From Bryobacteraceae bacterium (GTDB lineage: Bacteria > Acidobacteriota > Terriglobia > Bryobacterales > Bryobacteraceae), in the NCBI GenBank assembly GCA_041394945.1, contig JAWKHH010000002.1, forward strand, positions 690,501-754,500: DNA of 64,000 nucleotides. The letters run 5' to 3'. This document shows positions 34,735-42,939 of this stretch, piece after piece (position 1 is the first letter of the stretch; every line of letters starts with the position of its first letter). Below the pieces are notes generated by a model. It made no database searches. It worked only from the letters and a program-made list of their open reading frames with translations, and was not told where the DNA came from. The position numbers and the translations under genes were made by a program.

Positions 34735-35072
34735 GGGGCTGGTGGGTATTCGTGTTGGTGCTCGTGATTGCGGCGTGCACGGTGGATGAGCCGAGAACGG
34801 TGGCCATTGTCGGCGGCACGGCGATCGGGGAAGGCGGGCGTGAAATCCACGACGCGGTGGTGGTGATTCGGGGATCGCGCGTGCAGCGGATTGGAACGCG
34901 CGCCGAGACGCCGATCCCGGCGGGGTCTGAGAAAGTGGACGCGGCGGGGAAGTACGTGGTCGGCGGGGAGACCGGGCTGCGGGCGGGCCGGACGGCGGAT
35001 CTGGTGATCGCGGCGAACGATCGCGGGACGGACGTGGAGCGGACGATGCGCGGGGGAGAATGGGTGGAGTGA
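34731..35072 (+). CDS. Lipoprotein resembling an amidohydrolase without its catalytic barrel
   Basis: A 113-aa predicted lipoprotein (lipobox IAAC near residue 16). Residues about 22-78 match the N-terminal beta-sandwich of imidazolonepropionase-like amidohydrolases (VGGTAIGEGG, AVVVIRGSRVQRIG, VDAAGKYVV). Residues about 80-113 match the C-terminal sandwich (GLRAGRTADLVIAAND, TMRGGEWVE). The TIM barrel that should lie between, with all metal-binding His and Asp residues, is missing, yet the frame is intact. It cannot be a hydrolase. It is coupled to the HAD gene (ATGA) and to the methyltransferase gene (GTGA). It may be a decayed remnant or a domesticated binding module. Confidence 0.6.
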   Translation: MRGWWVFVLVLVIAACTVDEPRTVAIVGGTAIGEGGREIHDAVVVIRGSRVQRIGTRAETPIPAGSEKVDAAGKYVVGGETGLRAGRTADLVIAANDRGTDVERTMRGGEWVE

Positions 35073-36511
35073 CCAAGTCCGATCACGCGCAGTCGATCGC
35101 GGTGAAGCGCGCGCAGGTGGAGTTTCACAACTTCGCTTCGTTGGGCCAGCCGGAAGTGAGTCTGCCCGTGTATGCGGAAGAGAACCGGCGGCGCGGGGCC
35201 CTGATTCACCGCAATCTCGATTTCATCGGCGAGATGACGCCATTTCTGGAAGTGGGGGCGAACGCCGGACACACGTCCTATTTGCTGGCGAACGATTTCG
35301 GCGCCGCGGGGTTCGCGTTGGACATCTCGGCCGATGCGCTGCGGCATGGCGTGTTCCTGATGGACCACTGGCAGTACGATCGCGCGCCGGTGCGGGTGGG
35401 CGGCGACGCGCTGAATCTTCCTTTCCGGGACGGGGCGCTGCGATTCGTGATGACACACCAGACGCTCAGCCAGTTCATGGATATCGACGCCGTGTTCGCC
35501 GAAATCCATCGCGTGCTGGCGCCGGGCGGCGTGTTTCTTTTTTCGGAAGAGCCGATCCGGCGGATGCTATCGCTGCGGCTCTACCGGTGTCCTTATTACG
35601 ACACGATGAAGCCGTGGGAGCGCCGGCTCTACGATTGGGGGCTGCTAGGGTTTCTGGTGAAGGACGTGATCGGCGCGCACCAGGAGGAGAGCTTCGGGAT
35701 CCGGCAGAATCACCGGATGACGCTGCCGGATTGGGTGGCGCTGATGGGGCGGCATTTTCCGGAGCATCGGACCGAGATCGTGGTGCCGCAGCGGGGATTC
35801 GCCGAGCGCTGGGTTCGTTCCCTCGGTTTGCGGCTGGACAAGCATGGGTCCGATTGGGTGCCGGCGCGGCTTCTCGGCGGGACGCTGGCGGCGTTTTGCC
35901 GTAAGGCTGGCGCGGCGGCTCCGGTGGCGCCGATGACGCGGTTCGAGGAACTGCTGCGGTGTCCGGATTGCCACGGAGCGCTCGAACGAACCCAGGACGA
36001 CGGGCTGCGCTGCGGGGCGTGTTCGTACGATGCCCCGAACGAGGGCGGCGTCTACAATCTCATCCGGAGCGAGGAGCGCCGGGAACTGTATCCAGGGGCG
36101 CGCGCGGATCTGATCGACTTCACACAACCGGGTCACGAAGAGCGGCTGCGCGGAGCCTGGGGGGAACTCGAGGGCGTGTTTGGCGCAAAGTACCGATGGC
36201 TAAGCGGGGCTCCGGCGGTGGCGCTGCTCGAGAGGCTGCGCGAGGCGCCGCAGCGGCTTCGGATTCGGGGCCACGCGCATGAACGGGTATTCGAGCAGGG
36301 CCGTCCGGTGCGGGTGGCGGTGCGGGTGAACGGGGCGCCGCTCGAGACGTTTCCGCTGGAGCGCAACGGGCTGTTCGTGCTGGAGGCGGACTTGCCGGAT
36401 GCGCGGCAGTACGAGGTGGAGATCCAGGCGTCGCCTGAGTGGGAGGCTCCGCCGGACGACCGGCGGTTCACGGTGAACGTGTCGATGGTGCGGCTGATCG
36501 ACCGGGGGTAG
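35069..36511 (+). CDS. SAM methyltransferase fused to zinc ribbon and C-terminal beta domain
   Basis: A 480-aa protein. A class I methyltransferase spans about 45-200, with motif I FLEVGANAGHTSYLL and the post-motif FLFSEEP. A treble-clef or zinc-ribbon pair CPDC...CGAC lies near 305-325, followed by a beta-rich C-terminal region (about 390-480). Substrate is unknown. The GTG at 35069 is preferred over the ATG at 35060: GGGGGAG (35052-35058) is 10 bases from the GTG but only 1 from the ATG, and GTGA overlaps the upstream stop like other pairs here. Confidence 0.8.
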   Translation: MTKSDHAQSIAVKRAQVEFHNFASLGQPEVSLPVYAEENRRRGALIHRNLDFIGEMTPFLEVGANAGHTSYLLANDFGAAGFALDISADALRHGVFLMDHWQYDRAPVRVGGDALNLPFRDGALRFVMTHQTLSQFMDIDAVFAEIHRVLAPGGVFLFSEEPIRRMLSLRLYRCPYYDTMKPWERRLYDWGLLGFLVKDVIGAHQEESFGIRQNHRMTLPDWVALMGRHFPEHRTEIVVPQRGFAERWVRSLGLRLDKHGSDWVPARLLGGTLAAFCRKAGAAAPVAPMTRFEELLRCPDCHGALERTQDDGLRCGACSYDAPNEGGVYNLIRSEERRELYPGARADLIDFTQPGHEERLRGAWGELEGVFGAKYRWLSGAPAVALLERLREAPQRLRIRGHAHERVFEQGRPVRVAVRVNGAPLETFPLERNGLFVLEADLPDARQYEVEIQASPEWEAPPDDRRFTVNVSMVRLIDRG

Positions 36512-36530
36512 CCGGGAAACGCGGCGCGAA

Positions 36531-36536
36531 TAGAAT
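36531..36536 (+). promoter_or_regulatory. TAGAAT box 8 bases before a GTG start
   Basis: TAGAAT sits 8 bases upstream of the GTG of TonB receptor 2 in a 33-base gap without a ribosome-binding site, predicting a leaderless or 1-2 nt leader transcript. Confidence 0.45.
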
Positions 36537-36544
36537 GGTTACAA

Positions 36545-39187
36545 GTGCGTGAATGCATACTAGCCTTGCTGTTAGGAGCGGCCGTGGCGTGCGCGCAGGA
36601 CGGATCGGCGCCGGCGGCGGAGAAAGCCGCTCCGACGGGTGAGTCCGCGGAGGCGGCCGAACCCGCCAAGCCGGCAGCGGCGGCGGCCCCGGCGGCGCGC
36701 TCCGAGGTGAATCTTCTCGGCCGAACGAACTCGGCGTCGGGTGAGAGCCGCCGCAACGAGAACGTCCAGTTCAACCTGATCGACAACAACGCCCAGAAGG
36801 AGCTGAACACGCGGTTGGGCACGACGGCGTCGCTCTACGATGAGTTCCAGGCCGAGCGGCGGTACTTCGGTTCCGAGTTCGGCAACCGGCCGACGGGCTC
36901 GATCCACCTGGCGCCGGCGAAGACGGGCGGGTGGCATGGTTCGTTGTTCGAGACCCACGGCAATTCGGTGTTGAACGCGCGTTCGTTCTTCACGGTGGGA
37001 GGCCTTCCCCCGGCGCACGAGAACCAGTACGGGTTCACGGTATCCGGACCGCTGTGGAAGGGCGCGGCGGTGACGCTAGACGGGAGCCAGCAGCGTATCC
37101 GGGGAAACGTGAACGGGAACGTGCTGGTGCCCAAGGCCAACGAGCGGACTCCGCTGACCGCCGATCCGGCGCGGCGGGATATCGTGCAGCGCATCCTCAA
37201 CGCTTATCCGAACGAGCTTCCGAATCGCACCGATATCAACGAGCGCGCACTCAACACGAACGCGCCGCAGCGCATCAACGACGACGCGGGCGGCGCGCGG
37301 CTGGATCAACGGATCGGCGGGCGGGACATACTCGCGACGCGGTACAACTTCACGCGGCAGAAGGTGGACGCGTTTCAGTTGATCGCCGGGCAGAATCCGG
37401 ACACGACGACGCGGGTGCACAACGCGCAGATCACATGGACGCACGCGCAAAGCGCGGCCACGGTTTGGAACGCGACGACGATGTTCGACCGTGTGACGTC
37501 CCTGCTGGTTCCGGAGCCGAACGCGGTGGGGCCGGCGGCGACGTTCGGCAACGTCATCGAGAGGCTGGGTCCGTCGTCGTCCATTCCGCTGAATCGCACA
37601 CAGAACCGATTCCGGCAGGCGCTTGGCGCGACGCAGTTCCGTTCGGGGCACAATCTGAGCTGGGGCGGCGAGCTGGTGCGGCGGCAGCTCAACGGGTTCG
37701 AGGTGTCGAGCCATCGGGGGACGCTGCAGTTCCGCAACGATTTCGGCCGTGACGCGCTCACGAACTTTCTGTTGGGCATTCCGAACCGGTTCTCGGGCGC
37801 GACGGGCAATGTCCATCGCGGGTTCCGAGACTGGCAGGCGGCGGCGTGGATCGGCGATTCGTTCCGGGCCACGCCGTCGCTCACGCTGCAAATGAGCCTG
37901 CGCTGGGAGGCGCTGACGGCGCCGGTGGAGGTGAACAAGCTTAACGTGGCTCCGTTCGACGCCGACGCCAACAACTTCTCGCCGCGGTTTGGATTCGCGT
38001 GGCGGATGCCGCGGCGGGCGGGGGTGCTGCGCGGCGCCTACGGGCTCCACTACGGCGAGATCTTCGCGATCACCTTTCAGCAGCTCCGGTATAACCCGCC
38101 GCTCAACCAGAAGTTCGAGATTCAGTCGCCGGATCTAGTCGCCGCGTTTTCGACGCTGAACGTGCCGGTGGACCCGACGGCGCGGGCGGCAATTTTCGAT
38201 ATCTCGCCCGATCTGGCGACGCCGTACTCGCACCAATACAACCTGATCTGGGAGCCCCTGTTGTTCTCGCGCTGGAAGGTGCAGTTGGGCTACCTGGGGA
38301 GCCGTTCGCACAAGCTCTTCACGATGCTCTACACAAACCGGGCGGTGCTCGATTCCCCGCTGCCGCTGATCACGGCGACGATTACCGCCCGCCGTCCCGA
38401 CGAGCGGTATCACGATGTGCGGCGGATTGTGAACGGCTCCCACGGTTACTTCGACGCGGGCCGGGCGACGTTGATCGCGCCGCGGTGGCGCGGGCTCACA
38501 CTGGACGCTTCGTACTGGTTCTCGAAGGCCATCGACACCGGCGCGGGATATACGAACACCGGCACGGGCGACGACGGGAGGCAGGGCCAGAGCCAGACCG
38601 AGACGGACACGTGGCTCGATACGAAAAGCCCGAGCGTGTTCGACCAGCGCCAAGCCCTGCTGCTGCGATCCTCCTACGCGCTGCCGCGGCGGCCTGGAGG
38701 CTTCGCCGGCCGCTTGCTGAGCAACTGGGAGATTGGAACGATCGTGCTGATGAAGACCGGCACGCCGTTCAGCGTGCTGACGGGCTCCGACGGCCCGGGA
38801 TTCGGCAATATCGACGGGGATCAGGGAGACCGGCCGCATCTTCTCGACGCCTCGGTGTTGGGGCGCAACGTCAACCATCCGGACACATCGATCACGATGC
38901 TGCCACGGGCCGCCTTCGCCTACCTGCGAGTGGGCGACCGGCGCGGCAACCTCGGGTCCAACACGTTCCGCAAGGACGGCGTCACGAACGTGAACGCGTC
39001 GTTGGCGCGTTCGTTTTCCGCCGGCGGGGACAGGCGGCTCACGTTCCGGGCGGAATCGATCAACTTCCTGAACACTCCGCAGTTCGCCGAGCCGACCAAG
39101 GAACTGACGAGCCCGAGCTTCGGCTTCATCACGAACACACTCAACGATGGTCGAGCATTCCGCCTGAGCCTGCGGCTCGGGTTTTGA
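36545..39187 (+). CDS. TonB-receptor-like barrel with Ala/Pro/Glu-rich N-terminus (no normal plug)
   Basis: An 880-aa outer-membrane protein. A signal peptide (about 1-17, ending VACAQ) is followed by an Ala/Glu/Pro-rich tail (about 18-52) instead of a carboxypeptidase-regulatory domain. No canonical plug motif is seen. The rest matches the barrel of Oar-like receptors: HGSLFETHGNSVLNARSFF, ENQYGFTVSGPL, NFSPRFGFAWRMP, and a C-terminal aromatic strand ending RLSLRLGF. Such short-tailed barrels recur in Bryobacter-like genomes. It may transport or anchor surface substrates. The 3' end overlaps the convergent mscS-like gene by 47 bases. Confidence 0.8.
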   Translation: MRECILALLLGAAVACAQDGSAPAAEKAAPTGESAEAAEPAKPAAAAAPAARSEVNLLGRTNSASGESRRNENVQFNLIDNNAQKELNTRLGTTASLYDEFQAERRYFGSEFGNRPTGSIHLAPAKTGGWHGSLFETHGNSVLNARSFFTVGGLPPAHENQYGFTVSGPLWKGAAVTLDGSQQRIRGNVNGNVLVPKANERTPLTADPARRDIVQRILNAYPNELPNRTDINERALNTNAPQRINDDAGGARLDQRIGGRDILATRYNFTRQKVDAFQLIAGQNPDTTTRVHNAQITWTHAQSAATVWNATTMFDRVTSLLVPEPNAVGPAATFGNVIERLGPSSSIPLNRTQNRFRQALGATQFRSGHNLSWGGELVRRQLNGFEVSSHRGTLQFRNDFGRDALTNFLLGIPNRFSGATGNVHRGFRDWQAAAWIGDSFRATPSLTLQMSLRWEALTAPVEVNKLNVAPFDADANNFSPRFGFAWRMPRRAGVLRGAYGLHYGEIFAITFQQLRYNPPLNQKFEIQSPDLVAAFSTLNVPVDPTARAAIFDISPDLATPYSHQYNLIWEPLLFSRWKVQLGYLGSRSHKLFTMLYTNRAVLDSPLPLITATITARRPDERYHDVRRIVNGSHGYFDAGRATLIAPRWRGLTLDASYWFSKAIDTGAGYTNTGTGDDGRQGQSQTETDTWLDTKSPSVFDQRQALLLRSSYALPRRPGGFAGRLLSNWEIGTIVLMKTGTPFSVLTGSDGPGFGNIDGDQGDRPHLLDASVLGRNVNHPDTSITMLPRAAFAYLRVGDRRGNLGSNTFRKDGVTNVNASLARSFSAGGDRRLTFRAESINFLNTPQFAEPTKELTSPSFGFITNTLNDGRAFRLSLRLGF

Positions 39188-40274
39188 GGGCCTCGGCGCC
39201 TTCGCCGCGCAGGTAGACGGTGCGGATGGGGAAGGGGATCTCGACGCCTTCGCGGCGGAAGCGGGCGAAGATGCGTTTGCGGAGTTCGTGCTGGACCAGG
39301 TACTGGTCGACGAATTCCTTTACGCGGCAGATGAGGGTGAAGTTGAGCGAGGAGTCGCCGAAGCCGGGGATAAAGCGGACGAAGGGGGCCGGATCGGCGA
39401 GCAGGCCAGGGACTTCGCCGGCGGCGGCCGTAGCTTCGTCAATGAGAATGCGCTCGATGTGATCGGGGTCCGAGTCATAGCTCACGCCGACGGGCACCAG
39501 CAGGGACATCGGCTGGTTGGGCAGATGATAGTTGGTGACGATGGCCTGGGCGAGCTTGGCGTTCGGAATCAGGACGGCGTTGTTGGGCAGCGTCCGCAGA
39601 ACGGTGGTGCGCCAGCCGATGTCGGTGATGTAGCCTTCGTCGCCCGAGTCGAGCTTGACGTAGTCGTTGAGGCGGATCTGGCCGGAGACGCTGATGTAGA
39701 AGCCGGCGAAGAAGTTGGCGAGCGTATCCTGGAGGGCGAGGGCGACGGCCAAGCCGCCGACGCCCAAGGCGGTGAGGATCGGTGCGATCGAAATGCCGAG
39801 CGCGTTGAGGATGAGCAGGCCGCCCGTGACGGCGACGAGGATGACGGCCAGCGATTGCGTGATGGTGGTGACGGGGAGGGCGCCCTGGAGCCTGTCTCCG
39901 TAGAGAATGACGACTTTGCCGGCGAGGTTGGCAAGGGTCCAGGTGACGGAGACCATCCAGAGCACGAGCAGAGTCTTGGCGACGAGGGCCGATGCGCGCG
40001 GCGAGAGGTCGGCGTTCTGAGTGGCGACGTGGATGGCGAGGATGAGCATCCATAGCAGGACCGGGAACCGGAGCGAGTCGAGGAGGACATCGTCGATGCG
40101 GACCTTGGTGGCCGCGGCCAGCTTTCGCAGTTTCCGGAACAGGATCTGCCTGGCGATCCAGCCGGCGGCGAAGACGACGACGAACAGGACAGAGGGGATG
40201 AGCAGGCGGTCCGAGAGGTTCTGAAGACTGTTTAATATTTGTTCATAATTCACTACTCCAGGATAGGGGATCAT
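39141..40274 (-). CDS. MscS-family mechanosensitive channel
   Basis: A 377-aa inner-membrane channel relieving osmotic pressure. About four membrane helices (20-160) end in the MscS pore helix region (ILTALGVGGLAVALALQDTLANFFAGF), followed by the beta domain (IRLNDYVKLDSGDEGYITDIGWRTT) and a C-terminal alpha/beta domain. Two starts are possible: ATG 40274 or GTG 40256. The AT-rich DNA at 40228-40250 would then lie just inside the gene, so the shorter form is a real possibility. It is head-to-head with the YkgJ-like gene. Confidence 0.88.
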   Translation of the reverse strand: MIPYPGVVNYEQILNSLQNLSDRLLIPSVLFVVVFAAGWIARQILFRKLRKLAAATKVRIDDVLLDSLRFPVLLWMLILAIHVATQNADLSPRASALVAKTLLVLWMVSVTWTLANLAGKVVILYGDRLQGALPVTTITQSLAVILVAVTGGLLILNALGISIAPILTALGVGGLAVALALQDTLANFFAGFYISVSGQIRLNDYVKLDSGDEGYITDIGWRTTVLRTLPNNAVLIPNAKLAQAIVTNYHLPNQPMSLLVPVGVSYDSDPDHIERILIDEATAAAGEVPGLLADPAPFVRFIPGFGDSSLNFTLICRVKEFVDQYLVQHELRKRIFARFRREGVEIPFPIRTVYLRGEGAEALKTRAAGSGGMLDHR

Positions 40275-40859
40275 TTGTACGTGGACGAGGCAAGGCTGTT
40301 GCTGGTGCTTGAAGACGCGGCGGAGGAGGCGCGGCGGCGGGCTCCGGGAGCGATCGCGTGCGCGGCGGGGTGCGGAGAGTGCTGCCATCGGATGTTCGCG
40401 ATCACGGAGGCGGATGCGGCGCGGTTGCGGCGGGGTTTGGAATCGATGGAACGAACCGATCCGGCGCGGGCGGCGGGGATCCGGGAGAGGGCGCGCGCGG
40501 CGTGGGACCGGGTAAAGGCGGATTTTCCGGGTGACGCGGAGACGGGGATCCTCAAGAGCAACGAGGAGTGGCGGGACTGGTTCTGGGCCCGGACGCAGGG
40601 CGTGCCGTGTCCGGTGCAGGATCCGGAGTCGCAGGCGTGTTCGATGTACGAGCATCGGACGGCGGCGTGCCGGTTGTACGGTCCACTGATTCGCGTGGGG
40701 GAGGAGTGGAGCGGGCCGTGTCCGAAGTGTTATGCGGGGTTCGAACGCGCGGAGATGGAGGCGGCGGCGCCGGCGATCGACGTGGACGAGTGGGGCGAGG
40801 AGGGCCCGGAGACGACGATCGCGGCGGCGATTGCCTTGGCGGCGAAGGGGCTAGAATAA
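40275..40859 (+). CDS. YkgJ-type cysteine-cluster protein
   Basis: A 194-aa cytoplasmic protein with the YkgJ zinc/iron-chelate signature: CAAGCGECCH (about residues 30-39), later CPVQDPESQACSMYEHRTAACR and CPKCY. The eight or so cysteines probably bind a metal ion or iron-sulfur cluster; function is unknown. The TTG at 40275 is favoured because AGGATAGGGG ends 5 bases upstream; GTG 40281 is an alternative. A CATAAT box (40244-40249) may be its -10. It is followed 11 bases later by the isomerase-like gene. Confidence 0.8.
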   Translation: MYVDEARLLLVLEDAAEEARRRAPGAIACAAGCGECCHRMFAITEADAARLRRGLESMERTDPARAAGIRERARAAWDRVKADFPGDAETGILKSNEEWRDWFWARTQGVPCPVQDPESQACSMYEHRTAACRLYGPLIRVGEEWSGPCPKCYAGFERAEMEAAAPAIDVDEWGEEGPETTIAAAIALAAKGLE

Positions 40860-40870
40860 GAAGTTCCGTT

Positions 40871-42106
40871 ATGCCTCCTATTCCTCCGAACCAGCAGCAA
40901 TCCCTCGTTGAGCGCCTGACGGCGGCGTGCGGCGGCGCCTATTCGCCCGAGCAGCGGCGGCGCTACTTTCTAACCGGTCCGCAGTGGGCGGCGGCGTACG
41001 AGGGCAACGCGTTGTTCCATGCGCCGACGCGGGAAGCGATCGGCTTTGAACGCGTGATCGAGGAGTACGCGCGGATCGGGATCGGCCACTGGACGACGCA
41101 CGATACCGACGTGATCCCGACCGACGCGCTGGGGACGGCGAAGCAGGAAGAGATCGTGGCCGGCATCAAGGCGAGCCTTGCGAAGAACGGGCTGGCGTGC
41201 TCGATGGTGACCACGGAGACGTTTCACCACGCGGTGTGGGCGGGGTCGCCGGCGGCGGAAGCGCCGGAGGTTCGCGAGTACGCGAAGTGGCGTTTGGGGA
41301 ACACGGTGCGGATCGGGCATGAACTGGGCGCGAGCTACGCGGTGTACTGGCCGGGTTCGCTCGGCTACTACGTGCAAGGAGCGATCGAGGAGACCCAGAC
41401 GCTCGAGTGGTACGCCGACGGCTTGAACGCGGCGTGCGAGGCCGACATCGCGATCGCGAAGGAGAAGGGGCGGCCGACGCTGAAGCACTGTATGGAGGCG
41501 AAGCCGTTCGAGCCGCAGGCGGAGATCCTGCTACCGACGTCGGATGCGATGCTGGCGTTCATCTTCAGCGGCTTGCTGAGGCATCCGGACATGGTGGGGC
41601 TGAATCCGGAGTATCTGCACGAGCTCATGTGGGGAGCGGCGCCGCGGGCGGCATTGGCGCGGGCGCTGATGTGCAAGAAGCTGTTCCACTTCGATATCAA
41701 CGACGGATACCGGCTGAAGCACGACGTGGATATCGCGGTGGCTCTGGTGAATCCACTCGACTGGTTGAACGTGCTGGTGCTGCTGCGGACGCACGGCTAC
41801 AGCGGACCGTTCAATCTCGACTACAAGCCGCCGCGGACGACCTCCACGCACGGTGTCTTCCACGTGAGCTTCCCGACGGCGGTGGACCGTTTCATCACGC
41901 TTTGGGAGATGGCGGGCGACGTTTCGACGGACCCGGTGATCAGCGAGGCGACGAGCGCACTGAAATCGGGCGGCGGCGGCGATCCGCGGGACGTGGCGAG
42001 CGTCACGGCGGCGAACAAAGAGATGCTGACGCTGCATGAGCTGATCGCGCACCGGCTGTTCCAGATTCTCATCGGGCAGCACCGCGGACGCGTCTACTCG
42101 ATCTAG
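40871..42106 (+). CDS. Xylose-isomerase-like TIM-barrel enzyme
   Basis: A 411-aa sugar isomerase-fold protein aligned by motif to class I xylose isomerase: HWTTHDTDVIPTD (catalytic His/Asp region), MEAKPFEP (metal Glu and Lys), GLNPEYLHELMW (Glu, His), FHFDINDGYRLKHDVD (Asp ligands) and FNLDYKPPRTT (last Asp). The usual WGGREG loop is replaced by YWPGSLGY, so substrate preference may differ. It is probably cytoplasmic. A TAGAAT box lies 13 bases before the ATG. The stop directly abuts the DUF2905 start. Confidence 0.82.
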   Translation: MPPIPPNQQQSLVERLTAACGGAYSPEQRRRYFLTGPQWAAAYEGNALFHAPTREAIGFERVIEEYARIGIGHWTTHDTDVIPTDALGTAKQEEIVAGIKASLAKNGLACSMVTTETFHHAVWAGSPAAEAPEVREYAKWRLGNTVRIGHELGASYAVYWPGSLGYYVQGAIEETQTLEWYADGLNAACEADIAIAKEKGRPTLKHCMEAKPFEPQAEILLPTSDAMLAFIFSGLLRHPDMVGLNPEYLHELMWGAAPRAALARALMCKKLFHFDINDGYRLKHDVDIAVALVNPLDWLNVLVLLRTHGYSGPFNLDYKPPRTTSTHGVFHVSFPTAVDRFITLWEMAGDVSTDPVISEATSALKSGGGGDPRDVASVTAANKEMLTLHELIAHRLFQILIGQHRGRVYSI

Positions 42107-42322
42107 ATGGACGTTGGCCGGACACTCATCGCCATCGGCGTGGTTTGTGTTATCGCTGGCCTGGCGGTGAGCTACGGCGGGCGTCTGCCGTTCCGGTTGG
42201 GGCGGCTGCCGGGCGACATCGCGATCGAGGGCAAGAACGGATCGTTCTATTTTCCGTTGACCACGTGTCTGCTGTTGAGCGGAGTATTGATGCTGGTGCG
42301 TTGGCTGATCGCGAAGCGCTAG
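42107..42322 (+). CDS. DUF2905 small membrane protein
   Basis: A 71-aa protein with two membrane helices (about 5-25 and 46-67) flanking a conserved loop FRLGRLPGDIAIEGKNGSFYFPLT, diagnostic of DUF2905. Function is unknown. The ATG follows the isomerase stop with zero spacing, so it is likely translated by re-initiation. Its 3' end overlaps the convergent lepB gene by 4 bases. Confidence 0.88.
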   Translation: MDVGRTLIAIGVVCVIAGLAVSYGGRLPFRLGRLPGDIAIEGKNGSFYFPLTTCLLLSGVLMLVRWLIAKR

Positions 42323-42915
42323 CGAATGAGCCCCATCTTGTCGAGCGGCCAATAGATGAAGACGGCCTTGCCGTAGATGTGGCGGCGGTGGACGGGGCCC
42401 CAGGAGCGGGAGTCGTTCGAAGAGGACCGATGGTCGCCGAGGACATAGTAGTAGTCGGGCGGCACGACGGTTTGAGGAACGCTCTGGTGGTCGCGGTATT
42501 GGGGGGGGACGTAGGATTCGTCGAGGCGGCCGCCGTTCACCGAGACGGCGCCTTCGTCGATTTCGATGCGGTCGCCGGGGAGGCCGATGACGCGTTTGAT
42601 GTAGGACTTGCTGGGGTCGCCAGGATACCAGAACACGATCATGTCGCCGCGTGAGATTTCTCCCATGCCGAAGCGGTAGATGAACTTGTTGATGAAGATG
42701 CGCTCCTGGTCTTCGAGCGACGGCATCATGCTGGTGCCTTCCACCTTGACGGGTTGGTAGACGAATAAGATAACAAGGACGGCGATGACGACCGACAGCA
42801 TGAGGTCCCGGAACCATCCGAAGGCGGCGGTGAGCATGCCGCGGGTGGACGTGTCGGCTTGCGCGACGGCATCGTCCGCTGCGGGCGCGGGAGTCCCGGT
42901 CGGCTTTTCTTCCAT
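42319..42915 (-). CDS. lepB: Signal peptidase I
   Basis: A 198-aa type I leader peptidase that removes signal peptides from Sec- and Tat-exported proteins. A cytoplasmic N-terminal tail and a single membrane helix (about 36-54) are followed by catalytic Ser62 in EGTSMMPSL and general-base Lys107 in SYIKRVIGLPGD. The GDHRSSSNDSRSWGPV box D/E is also present. The ATG at 42915 lies 24 bases from the divergent glycosyltransferase start. Single-helix form and size fit Gram-negative non-enterobacterial LepB. Confidence 0.95.
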   Translation of the reverse strand: MEEKPTGTPAPAADDAVAQADTSTRGMLTAAFGWFRDLMLSVVIAVLVILFVYQPVKVEGTSMMPSLEDQERIFINKFIYRFGMGEISRGDMIVFWYPGDPSKSYIKRVIGLPGDRIEIDEGAVSVNGGRLDESYVPPQYRDHQSVPQTVVPPDYYYVLGDHRSSSNDSRSWGPVHRRHIYGKAVFIYWPLDKMGLIR

Positions 42916-42926
42916 AGGGTTGCTTT

Positions 42927-42932
42927 TATTTT
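42927..42932 (+). promoter_or_regulatory. TATTTT box 7 bases before the glycosyltransferase ATG
   Basis: In the 24-base lepB/glycosyltransferase gap, TATTTT fits TAnnnT and ends 7 bases before the ATG. No ribosome-binding site is seen. The minus-strand side lacks an equally good box. Confidence 0.35.
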
Positions 42933-42939
42933 GATCTGA

